Shown here piece after piece: positions 16,878 to 24,664 of a DNA stretch of 36,913 nucleotides (position 1 is the stretch's first letter; each line of letters starts with the position of its first letter). This stretch comes from Candidatus Heimdallarchaeota archaeon (GTDB taxonomy: Archaea; Asgardarchaeota; Heimdallarchaeia; Heimdallarchaeales; Heimdallarchaeaceae), in NCBI GenBank assembly GCA_030603505.1, contig JAUVXQ010000003.1, positions 1-36,913 on the forward strand, written 5' to 3'. The notes beneath the pieces were generated by a model. That model was given only the letters and a program-made list of their open reading frames with translations, ran no database searches and was not told the origin of the DNA. The position numbers were made by a program, and so were the translations under genes.

Positions 16878-17156
16878 AAAACCAATATAACCTTAAAATT
16901 TAGCATTTTTCTCTTTTTCGTATCTGTACAAAATTAATATGAAGGAAAATTATCTACCTGTATATTGATGAAAACTCAATAAGTGGGCAGAAAGAACCAA
17001 TTGTGTTGCGAAAAAGTTCTTACAATAAAATTTCAAGGTTTAAGTGAAACTAGTTTCGAGAAAGAATTTCTGAAACTCTAGTGCAGTCAAGAAGTGATTG
17101 ATGAAAACATAAAAACTTTGTATACCAAACCAAAGAGGGTATTCTTACTGCTTTTC

Positions 17157-17561
17157 CTAACTAAAGGAAAGCAATCTTGCAACTTTTTCAGCAGCTCTAG
17201 ACATATCTAAAAACAATAATCCCAATTTTGCATCAGGAGTTGAGCTTACAGTTAGAACAGCATTTTCACCGGCTTGCATTGTTATAATATGTCCATGTTC
17301 TCCTTCAACAAAAATTTTCTTTAATCCACCCTTTTTTAGTTCTAATGCAACACGCTCCCCCAGAGACAACATAGCTGCGGTCATCGCAGCAAATCTAGTT
17401 TCTTCAATTTGTTCAAGTACTACGGATGCAATTGGTAATCCCTCTGCTGAAACAATGGAAACATCAATGATGCCAGGAGATCTGAATCTCAATTCGTTTA
17501 TACATTCCATAAGTTCAGAGTTCATAGATTCTAAGTTTATGCTTGAGTTAAATAATGCCAT
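17157..17561 (-). CDS. Roadblock/LC7 domain protein
   Basis: A 134-residue Roadblock/LC7 protein, a small alpha/beta fold that dimerises and, in bacteria and eukaryotes, regulates small GTPases (MglB, Ragulator) or binds dynein. The pattern is clear: helix MNSELMECINELRF, strands IDVSIVSAEGLPIASVVL, the long central helix ETRFAAMTAAMLSLGERVAL, strand LKKIFVEGEHGHIITMQAG, and a final ENAVLTVSSTPDAKLGLLF strand followed by a helix. Asgard genomes are rich in these proteins and in small GTPases, one of which is encoded at 20961. It lies 64 bases downstream of a P-loop protein on the same strand, with CAGTATAATATC at leaderless-promoter distance, so it may have its own promoter. Confidence 0.93.
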   Translation of the reverse strand: MALFNSSINLESMNSELMECINELRFRSPGIIDVSIVSAEGLPIASVVLEQIEETRFAAMTAAMLSLGERVALELKKGGLKKIFVEGEHGHIITMQAGENAVLTVSSTPDAKLGLLFLDMSRAAEKVARLLSFS

Positions 17562-17625
17562 TTTAAATCATCCAGATATTATACTGCACATAAACATAAA
17601 AACCCAACAATAAAGTAGGAGGAGA

Positions 17626-18513
17626 TTAGCTAATTTCAATTTTAGGGTAAATATCCAGACATAATTGTTTTATTTCTTCCTTTTGTTTCAAGGGATTGCC
17701 GGAGAGAAAGATGGACTTAGTGGGTTTAGCGAGTTTGACTATTTCATCGGTAGTGGTTGGTTTATTGCGATTAATAGATCTGTAGTTGTCAATTGCCCTA
17801 AAATAAGATTGGGGCTCGTAAACAAACATTGTACCTGGACCTACTATAACTACAATATCAGAATCTCTAATACACCATGCAGGATGAGCAGAATCATTAA
17901 AACTTTCTATAATTATAATGTTTGAATTAGTTTTAAGATAATCATAACAAGATTGCACGGCATTGGCGTAATATTGACCATTCAAGGCATAATATTCATG
18001 TTCACTTCGATATTTTTTAAGTCGGCAATTACTTCCAATTACGGAATCAACAAGGGTTCGGTTTGTCCAAAACTTTTGATTAGAATATATTGACTCATCT
18101 AAAATGTAAGTATTCTTCAGTTCTTCTCCTCCACTATAAGTTGTAAAACGTTGAAGCAAAGGAACACTGCCAGAGAACCTAGAAAAAAAGGTATTCAATG
18201 TGCCTTCCTCTGAGAAATAAAAAGGAAAGGCTTGGGTATTAACGCGATGAACAGGGTTTACTAGTATAGGAGAAACATCATTGGAGGAACAAGAAAGTAG
18301 ATCAAGTACGTCAAGTGACACAAAGTGTGAATGTTTTTGCACGAGTTCCTCAATTTGAGGGGAATGGAAAAAGAGATTGTTCCCACTTAAGGGTTTAAAA
18401 GGAGTTGTTATTATAGATTTTTCATTTTCAAAAAACGTAATTATTTCTTTGGCTACGGTAGTTTTACCAGAATTAAATTCTAACAAACCACCAATGAAGA
18501 TAGTGAAAACCAT
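17626..18513 (-). CDS. P-loop NTPase of unknown function
   Basis: A 295-residue protein with a Walker A loop GLLEFNSGKTT directly after the first strand (residues 9-19) and a candidate Walker B strand NIIIIESF near residue 200, followed by a further strand DIVVIVGPG. The order strand, P-loop, long middle region, then IIIIESFNDSAHPAW resembles archaeal ATPases of the SIMIBI/dethiobiotin-synthetase-like group, but I cannot name the family. The insert between residues 40 and 190 is long and rich in Ser, Tyr and Asn. It is soluble. The Roadblock gene follows on the same strand. No NKxD guanine motif is seen, so ATP is the more likely nucleotide. Confidence 0.75.
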   Translation of the reverse strand: MVFTIFIGGLLEFNSGKTTVAKEIITFFENEKSIITTPFKPLSGNNLFFHSPQIEELVQKHSHFVSLDVLDLLSCSSNDVSPILVNPVHRVNTQAFPFYFSEEGTLNTFFSRFSGSVPLLQRFTTYSGGEELKNTYILDESIYSNQKFWTNRTLVDSVIGSNCRLKKYRSEHEYYALNGQYYANAVQSCYDYLKTNSNIIIIESFNDSAHPAWCIRDSDIVVIVGPGTMFVYEPQSYFRAIDNYRSINRNKPTTTDEIVKLAKPTKSIFLSGNPLKQKEEIKQLCLDIYPKIEIS

Positions 18514-18854
18514 CGATAATACCTAAAATAGCGAGAAAAGAGGGTTGATATATGTTTCGAAAAAGGAGAGGAACAAGGAAACTTCTTGTTAACTGACCAA
18601 GTGATTTTTAATATCTCAAATACTTGGTTTTAATGATATTTTCACATAATCTATGACATTAATATCATTCTACCTTTTTGAGGGCACCGATAAAATATAA
18701 TGTTTTCCAGAATATTAATACACTTGGTATAATTTATTTATTCAGTGATATTTTATTCTCTCCTTTATTCTTTTTCAAATAATTATATATAGAACAGAAG
18801 AAAGGAAATTGAAAGATAAACTAGATAGGATAATGTTGCTTAGAAAATTAGAGT
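18514..18854. other. 341-bp intergenic stretch with two perfect inverted repeats
   Basis: No open frame is credible here. ACCAAGT (18596-18602) is repeated inverted as ACTTGGT (18622-18628). AATGATATT (18632-18640) is repeated inverted as AATATCATT (18661-18669). A further ACTTGGT occurs near 18721. The elements are spaced as two successive hairpins. Whether they are RNA hairpins, regulator sites or chance in AT-rich DNA cannot be decided; promoters for the flanking genes must also lie here. Confidence 0.4.
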
Positions 18855-18930
18855 TGGAGCGGGGTGGGAGATTCGAACTCCCGTCCATGGCTTTGCAGGC
18901 CACTGCATAAACCGCTCTGCTAACCCCGCT
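18855..18930 (-). tRNA. tRNA-Cys (GCA), no intron; CCA encoded
   Basis: Acceptor AGCGGGG pairs with CCCCGCT; the discriminator is T, as usual for cysteine tRNAs, followed by CCA. Anticodon arm GTGGC-CTGCAAA-GCCAT (one G-U pair) gives GCA; T arm GGGAGTTCGAATCTCCC is intact, and the D stem is GCA/TGC. Confidence 0.95.
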
Positions 18931-19018
18931 TATCAAAGGTTTTTTTCTTCACTTCCTCTTTTTTTCTGTTAATAAAAAATATTTCTATCTTTCAGATGTT
19001 AACTTTTTTTAGCTTCAA

Positions 19019-20047
19019 TTATTTTAATTGTCTAGAATACACGATATGCTTAAACTCTACCAACTCTCTAATCATCATAAAATGTGTATCCTTCTTTGCT
19101 TCGTTTTGCATTGACTTATCCATTGTTATTGCCTTTCTTAGTGATTTTATAGCTTTGCGTTCTCGACTAGTGTTTGCTTGTAATATTGCCAATATGTACC
19201 AGTATTCAGCATTCTTTTCCTTTCTTTTTGTTTCCCTTAATAGGTTTGCTATTTCTTCGTAGGAACTTTGTTCTAGAGCCAATTTTACTTTCAATGACAG
19301 AATTAGCCTACGTTCTTTTTCCTGATTCAATTGTTCTATCATTTTCATAGCTTTGTCATATTTTGATTGATTGATATAACAAGTACTCAAAGCGAATAAA
19401 ACCTCTGGCAAACCCTCTTTCTTCTCTTTTACTTCTAATAGAACCTTCTCAGCAGCCTTATTATTCTTCATTTTCATATAACATAAGGCTAGATTAACCC
19501 ATTCTATTACTGATTCGCTTCTTAAGGATAAACCATCTAGAAACAGGTTTATTGCTAAATCAAATTTCTCTTCGTTCATGTAAATATTAGCAAGTCTAAA
19601 ATATGCTTTTGAATAAGCTTTATCCGTCTCTATTGTCTTTCTAAAATAGGTTTTCGCCATCCTCATTTTATTTGTTTTTTCATAGTTTGAGCCTAAAGAA
19701 TACAGAATCCATACATCGTTCTTGCTGATTTTCAGGCTTTTTAGGAGTATTTTAATCGCTTTTTTATGCTCATTCATTTTTCTATATGCGATACTCTGAA
19801 GTTTCAAAGCTTTAACTGACTCTGGATTATTATCCAAGTATTTGTTAATAATTTTTATAGTTCTTCTATACTTTTTAGCATAAATTTCCAGAGTTGCTAT
19901 TTTTAATAAGAGCTCCTTCTCCTCATCATATACTCTGTAACTTATTAACAATATAATTGCACTTAAATGCTGCTTATTACGCGCTTCAAATTTCTGTGAG
20001 CATTTTAATAAATTCTGTGCGAGTGTATATCTAAAAGAGCTCATCAT
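19019..20047 (-). CDS. Tetratricopeptide-repeat protein
   Basis: A 342-residue protein made almost entirely of TPR units of about 34 residues. Clear repeat cores include NPESVKALKLQSIAYRKMNE, NDVWILYSLGSNYEKTNKMR, DKAYSKAYFRLANIYMNEEK and SESVIEWVNLALCYMKMKNN, each with the small-residue pattern (W-L-G-Y-A-P type) of the TPR helix pair. TPR arrays are protein- or peptide-binding scaffolds, so the partner cannot be told from the sequence. No signal peptide, membrane helix or enzymatic domain is present. Two adjacent ATG codons allow starts at 20047 or 20044. It is a different subfamily from the TPR-like proteins at 31524 and 36427, which have much weaker repeats. Confidence 0.88.
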   Translation of the reverse strand: MMSSFRYTLAQNLLKCSQKFEARNKQHLSAIILLISYRVYDEEKELLLKIATLEIYAKKYRRTIKIINKYLDNNPESVKALKLQSIAYRKMNEHKKAIKILLKSLKISKNDVWILYSLGSNYEKTNKMRMAKTYFRKTIETDKAYSKAYFRLANIYMNEEKFDLAINLFLDGLSLRSESVIEWVNLALCYMKMKNNKAAEKVLLEVKEKKEGLPEVLFALSTCYINQSKYDKAMKMIEQLNQEKERRLILSLKVKLALEQSSYEEIANLLRETKRKEKNAEYWYILAILQANTSRERKAIKSLRKAITMDKSMQNEAKKDTHFMMIRELVEFKHIVYSRQLK

Positions 20048-20152
20048 CTATTATTGTTCTTTTCAAAGTAAAAATCTATCGGAATTGGAAATAATTCTTA
20101 AGTTATTATTTTATCAAAAAGAATTAATAGTTTCGTCTATTGTAGTCACATA

Positions 20153-20881
20153 ATGGTCTCTTTAAAGAATATTACTTGGGATTGGAAGGGGAGAAATTTT
20201 TACGTAAAAGTCCTTCATTCTCTCGCTGGTGTCGCTACACAAATTCTTGTTAGAAACAAAGATACTCAACGATGTATCCTCATGGATGTTGGTGATGGGA
20301 TAATTCGTGATCTTTTACCCTTACAATCAAATCTCTACAACAACATTCAAACAATATTGATAACTCATGGACATTTTGACCATATGGGAGGGCTTTTTTC
20401 ACTTCTGGGTTTCTTTAGGATGATAGGTAGAAGAAGTAAATTAACTATAGTTTGCCCTAAAGATGTTGTTGAAATAAAGGGAATCATACAATTATTCAAG
20501 AAAAGCTATAGAGATTCTATTCTATATGAAATTGAATTATTTGAGATAAGTCGAGAGCTTGTTATTGAAGGTTTAAAGATTGAAGCTTTCCAGGTTCAAC
20601 ATCGAGGTTCTCTTGTAGACGGGAGTGAGCTCTCTTCAATCCCAGCTGTTGGTTTTATTCTTTCAGCAGGAAAGGATGGGGAAAAGATCGTCTATACAGG
20701 AGATACAGGTTATTTTGAAAAATTAAAAGATTACATTTCCAATGCAGATTTTGCATTAATTGAAGGTACTCACAAAGACAAAACATCGTCATATCATCTA
20801 TCTATTCAAGAAGCTGAAAAACTCGGAAAAAATGCCAAACAATATTTAATCATTCACAAGACACCTTCTTTAGAAAAATAA
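20153..20881 (+). CDS. Metallo-beta-lactamase-fold hydrolase (RNase Z-like)
   Basis: A 242-residue hydrolase with the zinc motif THGHFDHMGG (His72, His74, Asp76, His77), an early Asp in LMDVGDG, TGDTGYF (Asp184 bridging the metals) and a late histidine in LIIHKTP. The order and the compact size resemble the RNase Z/YycJ branch, which acts on RNA, phosphodiesters or cyclic nucleotides. The RNase Z exosite arm is not evident, so tRNA 3' processing should not be assumed; all tRNA genes in this window encode CCA. The ATG at 20153 directly follows an A/T-rich upstream region. Small-molecule phosphodiesterase or nuclease activity is the best general description. Confidence 0.87.
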   Translation: MVSLKNITWDWKGRNFYVKVLHSLAGVATQILVRNKDTQRCILMDVGDGIIRDLLPLQSNLYNNIQTILITHGHFDHMGGLFSLLGFFRMIGRRSKLTIVCPKDVVEIKGIIQLFKKSYRDSILYEIELFEISRELVIEGLKIEAFQVQHRGSLVDGSELSSIPAVGFILSAGKDGEKIVYTGDTGYFEKLKDYISNADFALIEGTHKDKTSSYHLSIQEAEKLGKNAKQYLIIHKTPSLEK

Positions 20882-20925
20882 AAACAGAATTAGATTATCA
20901 ACTATTTTTTGCCAAAAACACGTAG

Positions 20926-20935
20926 TTTTAAATAC
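20926..20935 (+). promoter_or_regulatory. TATA box of the small GTPase gene
   Basis: TTTTAAATAC is centred 30 bases before the ATG at 20961, leaving a leader of only a few bases. This supports the long GTPase start that includes the charged N-terminal extension. Confidence 0.5.
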
Positions 20936-20960
20936 GGAAAGTAAAATTGTTTTATAGATA

Positions 20961-21653
20961 ATGGTTAACAAAAAATCAACTTCAAAAAAAGAATCAAAAA
21001 CTAGACCACCTAAAGGTCCCGTTATTTTTGACGAGAACATTGAAAAAATCGAGACTCTAAAAGAGGAAGAAAGTCTTAAGATGGAAACATCAAGCGAGGT
21101 AGCTACAAGTACATATATGATAAAACTTGTTCTTATTGGAGATGCTCAAGTAGGTAAAACTTCAATACGTAAAATGTATTTAGGGGAGGGGTTCCCAAAA
21201 GAGCACCTAGCAACGCTAGGTGCAGATTTTGCTGTAACCACAAAGGTAGTTAAAAATCACACCATAAAATACCAAATATGGGATCTTGCAGGTCAACCAA
21301 TGTTCAAAAATGTCAGACCTCGCTTCTTCAAAGGTTGTTTTGGTGCATTGCTTGTGTTTGATATCACACGTGAAGATACTTTTAAAAATCTTTCATCGTG
21401 GTTAGATGAATTATACAGAGATAGTGGAAGAGGCGTTGTTCCTGCTATTATTCTAGCTAACAAGACGGATTTGGTTGATAATCAAGTTATTTCTATTAAA
21501 GAAGTAAAAGAATTCGTCGAAAACTTGAACAAAAAGACAAAAACTCATAGTGTTGAGAACTTTTTCTTAGAAACATCAGCTAAAACAGGTCTCAATATTG
21601 AAAAAGCTTTTGAAATAATTGGGCACTATATTATCAACAGTTTTGGCAAATGA
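20961..21653 (+). CDS. Rab-like Ras-superfamily small GTPase with charged N-terminal extension
   Basis: A 230-residue small GTPase of the Ras/Rab type. The five G motifs are intact: GDAQVGKTS (60-68), switch I TLGADF (85-90), WDLAGQ (107-112, with the catalytic glutamine), NKTD (167-170) and ETSAKTG near 204. TLGADF followed by WDLAGQ and the FDITREDTF segment is closest to Rab-like sequences. Residues 1-52 are a Lys/Glu-rich extension not found in ordinary Rabs. The C-terminus (YIINSFGK) has no cysteine, so prenyl anchoring is excluded. Asgard archaea encode many such GTPases; the Roadblock protein at 17157 is the kind of protein that regulates them, though the genes are 3.4 kb apart on opposite strands. 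Confidence 0.95.
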   Translation: MVNKKSTSKKESKTRPPKGPVIFDENIEKIETLKEEESLKMETSSEVATSTYMIKLVLIGDAQVGKTSIRKMYLGEGFPKEHLATLGADFAVTTKVVKNHTIKYQIWDLAGQPMFKNVRPRFFKGCFGALLVFDITREDTFKNLSSWLDELYRDSGRGVVPAIILANKTDLVDNQVISIKEVKEFVENLNKKTKTHSVENFFLETSAKTGLNIEKAFEIIGHYIINSFGK

Positions 21654-21665
21654 ACCAGTGTTTCA

Positions 21666-21866
21666 TTATAGCATTTTCAGCGTATAAATACCAATCAGCA
21701 CAATTTCACAAACCAGTAGAATCAAGCCGGCTATTAAATGCCCATATATGAAGCTTACAGTTACACTCATTCCATTTAAGAGAATACCAATTAAAATGAA
21801 AATATCGTCCAAAGAATAGTCAAACTTGACCTTTCTTTTTTCTGCGATTTGTTTAGAAGATTCCAA
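21666..21866 (-). CDS. Small two-helix membrane protein
   Basis: A 66-residue protein with a charged start (MESSKQIAEKRKVKFDY) and two hydrophobic helices (IFILIGILLNGMSVTVSFIYG and HLIAGLILLVCEIVLIGIYT) joined by a very short turn. It starts with TTG at 21866; the strong site GGTGA lies seven bases upstream, which makes the gene believable despite its size. It is convergent with the small GTPase gene, with 12 bases between the stops. The function is unknown. Confidence 0.65.
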   Translation of the reverse strand: MESSKQIAEKRKVKFDYSLDDIFILIGILLNGMSVTVSFIYGHLIAGLILLVCEIVLIGIYTLKML

Positions 21867-22035
21867 CGCTATTTCACCAGTAATAGTACAAATAGTATTT
21901 CTTAGAGCTGTTTATTTGCCTTTCGAATAAGCACACAGACTATCTATTTTTAGTTTGAAAATATGTGATGTGATGTTGTTGACAAGAGCTAACGTTTTTT
22001 CACTTTATGTATATGCACATCTCTATCAAAGTAAT

Positions 22036-22046
22036 ATTTTTAAACG
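22036..22046 (+). promoter_or_regulatory. Probable TATA element of the rps19e block
   Basis: ATTTTTAAACG sits upstream of rps19e with about 75 bases between it and the ATG at 22120, leaving a leader of roughly 50 bases. Judged on composition only; another A/T-rich segment follows. Confidence 0.35.
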
Positions 22047-22119
22047 TAATATTGTTCCACAAACACGGAAAAGGCGAAAAAAAGCTTTCTCTTCCGGTAA
22101 ATGAAAATGAGTGAATAAT

Positions 22120-22584
22120 ATGCCAACAGCTTATGATGTACCAGCGAATCTATTGATTGAAAGAATTGCTGAAGAACTAAAAAAAGAAACCGAAATTAAA
22201 CCTCCTGAATGGGCAACTTACACAAAAACAGGTGTTCATAAGGAAAACGCGCCTGATGAGCAAGATTGGTGGTATACAAGAGCTGCTTCAGTTATGCGTA
22301 AAATTTACTTAAGAGGACCTATTGGAGTTTCACACCTTAGAATAGCTTATGGTGGTCGTCAACGCAGAGGTGTAAAACCAAATCATTTTGCACGTGGTAG
22401 TGGAGCGATTATTCGAAAAGTCCTTCAACAATTAGAAAAAGCAGATTATATCCAAAAACGAGAAATTCATAGTAGTAAAGGACGAATTGTTGTAGGGCGA
22501 GTAGTTACACCTAAAGGCCATTCTTTCATAGATAAACTATCCACAGAAATAAAAAGAACAATACCTGAATTAGAAAGATATTAA
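22120..22584 (+). CDS. rps19e: Ribosomal protein S19e (eS19)
   Basis: Small-subunit protein found only in archaea and eukaryotes, needed for 40S/30S head maturation. Family features: PTAYDVPANLLIERIAEELK, PPEWATYTKTGVHKE, DWWYTRAASVMRKIYLRGPI, the basic YGGRQRRGVKPNHF loop, and GSGAIIRKVLQQLEKADYI. The start is MPTAYDV at 22120; the frame also offers GTG 22111. It is the first gene of a block that continues with pdcd5, rpl39e, rpl31e, eif6, rpl18a, pfdA and ftsY, an order conserved widely in archaea. Confidence 0.97.
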   Translation: MPTAYDVPANLLIERIAEELKKETEIKPPEWATYTKTGVHKENAPDEQDWWYTRAASVMRKIYLRGPIGVSHLRIAYGGRQRRGVKPNHFARGSGAIIRKVLQQLEKADYIQKREIHSSKGRIVVGRVVTPKGHSFIDKLSTEIKRTIPELERY

Positions 22585-22638
22585 AAAATCAATCAACCTA
22601 TCTAAAGATAAACCTTCAATTAGAGAGGATTGCTAGAA

Positions 22639-22974
22639 ATGTATAATGATGAAGAAATGGAAGCTATAAGACAAAGAAAATTAGCTCAATTACAAAAACA
22701 ACAAGCATCAAATGTACAAGAAGAGAATCAAGCTGTACTTGATGCACAAAAACAAGCAATCCTACGCCAAATACTGACAGAAGAAGCTAGACAAAGATTG
22801 ACAAATGTCAAATTGGCAAGACCTCAATTAGCAGAAGCTGTTGAATTACGATTAATACAACTATCTCAACAAAGTACAATATCAGAAAAAATATCAGACC
22901 TTCAACTTAAAGAAATCCTGAGAAAACTTCAAGGACAAAAACGTGAAACAAAAATCAACATTAGGCGATTATAA
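22639..22974 (+). CDS. PDCD5-family DNA-binding protein
   Basis: A 111-residue helical protein of the PDCD5/TFAR19 family, small nucleic-acid-binding three-helix proteins shared by archaea and eukaryotes. The N-terminal helix MYNDEEMEAIRQRKLAQLQKQQ is followed by the conserved LRQILTEEARQRLTNVKLARP and by the third-helix segment VELRLIQLSQQSTISEKISD, with LKEILRKLQGQKRE at the end. The start is placed at ATG 22639 after GAGAGGA; TTG 22630 in the same frame is less likely. Rpl39e begins on the base after its stop codon. Confidence 0.95.
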   Translation: MYNDEEMEAIRQRKLAQLQKQQASNVQEENQAVLDAQKQAILRQILTEEARQRLTNVKLARPQLAEAVELRLIQLSQQSTISEKISDLQLKEILRKLQGQKRETKINIRRL

Positions 22975-23130
22975 ATGGCAAGAAACAGATATTTACCTAG
23001 AAAATTAAGGTATGCAAAAGAAATGAAACGAAGTTCTCCTGTTCCTAGTTGGATCACGATTAAAACAGGACGCAAAGTACGAACTAATCCTCAAAGACGT
23101 AAATGGCGTTCTAGTAGAATAAAACGATAA
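22975..23130 (+). CDS. rpl39e: Ribosomal protein L39e (eL39)
   Basis: A 51-residue, very basic protein that lines the peptide exit tunnel of archaeal and eukaryotic ribosomes. It reads MARNRYLPRKLRYAKEMKRS, then PVPSWITIKTGRKVRTNPQR and ends in RKWRSSRIKR, the standard L39e pattern. The ATG immediately follows the TAA of the PDCD5 gene, so the two are translationally coupled. L31e follows 14 bases later. Confidence 0.97.
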   Translation: MARNRYLPRKLRYAKEMKRSSPVPSWITIKTGRKVRTNPQRRKWRSSRIKR

Positions 23131-23144
23131 AAGGATGAAAGATT

Positions 23145-23576
23145 ATGTCTCAAACAGAAGCTATTGAAACAATACTAATTGTTCCTTTATTCCCAAAATT
23201 AAATCAAGTAGCACCTCACAAACGCACGCCTAGAGCAATTAGACTTCTCAAAGAGTTTGTTGTAAAACATACCAAAGTAGATCAAGTAGTAATTACCAAC
23301 GAATTGAATGAATTTATGTGGAAAAGGGGGATTCGAAAACCACCGCGTAAAATAAAAATTAGGGCAATAGTTGAAGAAATAGACGAAGAAAAAATAGCAA
23401 CCGTACATCTTATTACTGAAAAGGTTGAAATCGAGAGTCGTCCCGAATTAAGGGGAATTAAACTTCCTGGCGAGCTCGAAGAGGAGGAAGAGGAAGAAGA
23501 GGAAGAAGATATTTCTTCCTCAGCTGAAGAACAGGTTGAAGAACAAGCTGAAGAACAAGCTGAAGAAGAGAAATAA
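23145..23576 (+). CDS. rpl31e: Ribosomal protein L31e (eL31) with long acidic C-terminal tail
   Basis: Large-subunit protein near the tunnel exit. Residues 1-95 match the whole family: ETILIVPLFPKL, KRTPRAIRLLKEFVVKHTKV, ITNELNEFMWKRGIRKPPRK and an IKIRAIVEEIDEEKIATVHL end. The usual archaeal protein is about 90-100 residues; this one has some 45 more, almost all glutamate (runs of E, then repeats of EEQ with V or A). The repeat is also visible in the DNA as GAAGAAC/AAGCTGAAGAACAAG units. The tail is likely a lineage-specific extension pointing into solvent near the tunnel exit. An AAAGGATG site precedes the ATG. Confidence 0.95.
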   Translation: MSQTEAIETILIVPLFPKLNQVAPHKRTPRAIRLLKEFVVKHTKVDQVVITNELNEFMWKRGIRKPPRKIKIRAIVEEIDEEKIATVHLITEKVEIESRPELRGIKLPGELEEEEEEEEEEDISSSAEEQVEEQAEEQAEEEK

Positions 23577-23611
23577 TCCTCTCATTTTTCTTTTATTCTG
23601 AGGGGAACAAT

Positions 23612-24286
23612 TTGGACATCGCAAAAACAACCTTTTTAGGAAACTCAAGTTTAGGTATTTTCGCATTAGCTACCGACAAATATATTTTACTACCGCATAG
23701 CATCAAGCAAAACATACTAGAAACAGTAGAAAAAGTACTAGAAGTACCTATAATACAAACAACTGTTGGAGGAACAGTATTAGTTGGTGCCATGGTTGCA
23801 GGAAATTCTAATTTTCTTTTTGTTCCCTCTACAATAAGTCCTGAAGAGATGCGTTTAATCAAAAGTCCACTAGAAGGAAAAGTCGAAATAATTGTGATAG
23901 AGAGTAAATTAACGGCCCTAGGAAATTTAATTTCAATGAATGATAAAGGGGCAATAATAAGTGAGACATTTGAAAAACAGGTTCAAAAGAAAATTGAAGA
24001 TACAATTGGAACCGAAGTTGTCTTTGGAAGTTTGATGGAATCGCCTCTTGTCGGAACACTTGCTTTCTCTACAAACAGAGGTGCGCTTGTGCACCCTCTC
24101 CTTTCTGAAGAGGAATCTAGAGCTATATCTTCGGTACTAAGAGTAAAAACCGATTTATGCACAGTGAATAGAGGTGTACCCTACCCTCGAGTTGGGATTA
24201 TAGCAAATTCAAAGGGGGCAGTTATTGGAGTGGATACAACTGGACCCGAATCTATGCGTATTTTCGAAGTATTGCTATCTCCTTAA
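23612..24286 (+). CDS. eif6: Translation initiation / ribosome anti-association factor 6 (aIF6)
   Basis: Binds the 50S subunit and prevents premature joining with the 30S; also a late 50S assembly factor. The 224-residue length and pentein repeats are typical: LGIFALATDKYILLP, TTVGGTVLVGAMVAGNSNFL, SPEEMRLIKSP, LGNLISMNDKGAIIS, GTLAFSTNRGALVHP and VGIIANSKGAVIGVDTTGPE. The TTG start at 23612 is preceded by GAGGGG at good distance. A gap of 108 bases separates it from rpl18a. Confidence 0.97.
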   Translation: MDIAKTTFLGNSSLGIFALATDKYILLPHSIKQNILETVEKVLEVPIIQTTVGGTVLVGAMVAGNSNFLFVPSTISPEEMRLIKSPLEGKVEIIVIESKLTALGNLISMNDKGAIISETFEKQVQKKIEDTIGTEVVFGSLMESPLVGTLAFSTNRGALVHPLLSEEESRAISSVLRVKTDLCTVNRGVPYPRVGIIANSKGAVIGVDTTGPESMRIFEVLLSP

Positions 24287-24394
24287 GCATGTGAACAATC
24301 GCTACAAAAAATGCGTCTATCTTATAATAAACTAAAACTTTAGTTTCAAAAACTTGAAAAAGACATTATTAATTGGTGTATTGGTGTTACAAGA

Positions 24395-24664
24395 ATGACC
24401 TCTGTTAAGGTTTTCAAAATCAAAGGCGTATACAAATCAGGAAAACGCAAAATTACTTTTGGAAAAGAAATTAGAGCCCTAAATAAAGAAGATGCTTTAG
24501 AAGAATTATACTCAATTCTCGGGAGTAAACATCACGTGAAAAGAAATCTTATCAAAATCAAACCCAAGGATATTACAGTGATTACCAATCCAGATGAGAT
24601 AAAAAATTTCGTTGTAAAAACTTTTACAACTGAAGATGATTTGAAAATTCCCTTCAAAAAGTGA
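24395..24664 (+). CDS. rpl18a: Ribosomal protein L18a/LX (eL20)
   Basis: An 89-residue archaeal LX protein of the large subunit. The FKIKGVYKSGKRKITFGKEI start, the EDALEELYSILGSKHHVKRN helix and the KPKDITVI strand match the family. The ATG at 24395 has GGTGTTACAAG before it. Its TGA overlaps the GTG start of prefoldin alpha, so the genes are coupled. Confidence 0.95.
   Translation: MTSVKVFKIKGVYKSGKRKITFGKEIRALNKEDALEELYSILGSKHHVKRNLIKIKPKDITVITNPDEIKNFVVKTFTTEDDLKIPFKK

Noticed and set aside
16878..17156. Possible C/D-box RNAs from two TTGATGAAAA motifs between the methyltransferase and Roadblock genes
   Set aside because: No D-box at proper spacing and no flanking stem were found; the 279-bp gap shows nothing else beyond A/T-rich promoter-like sequence.
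20153..20881. Naming the MBL-fold protein as tRNase Z
   Set aside because: The exosite arm is not evident, and all tRNAs in the window encode CCA; only the fold and the metal site are supported.
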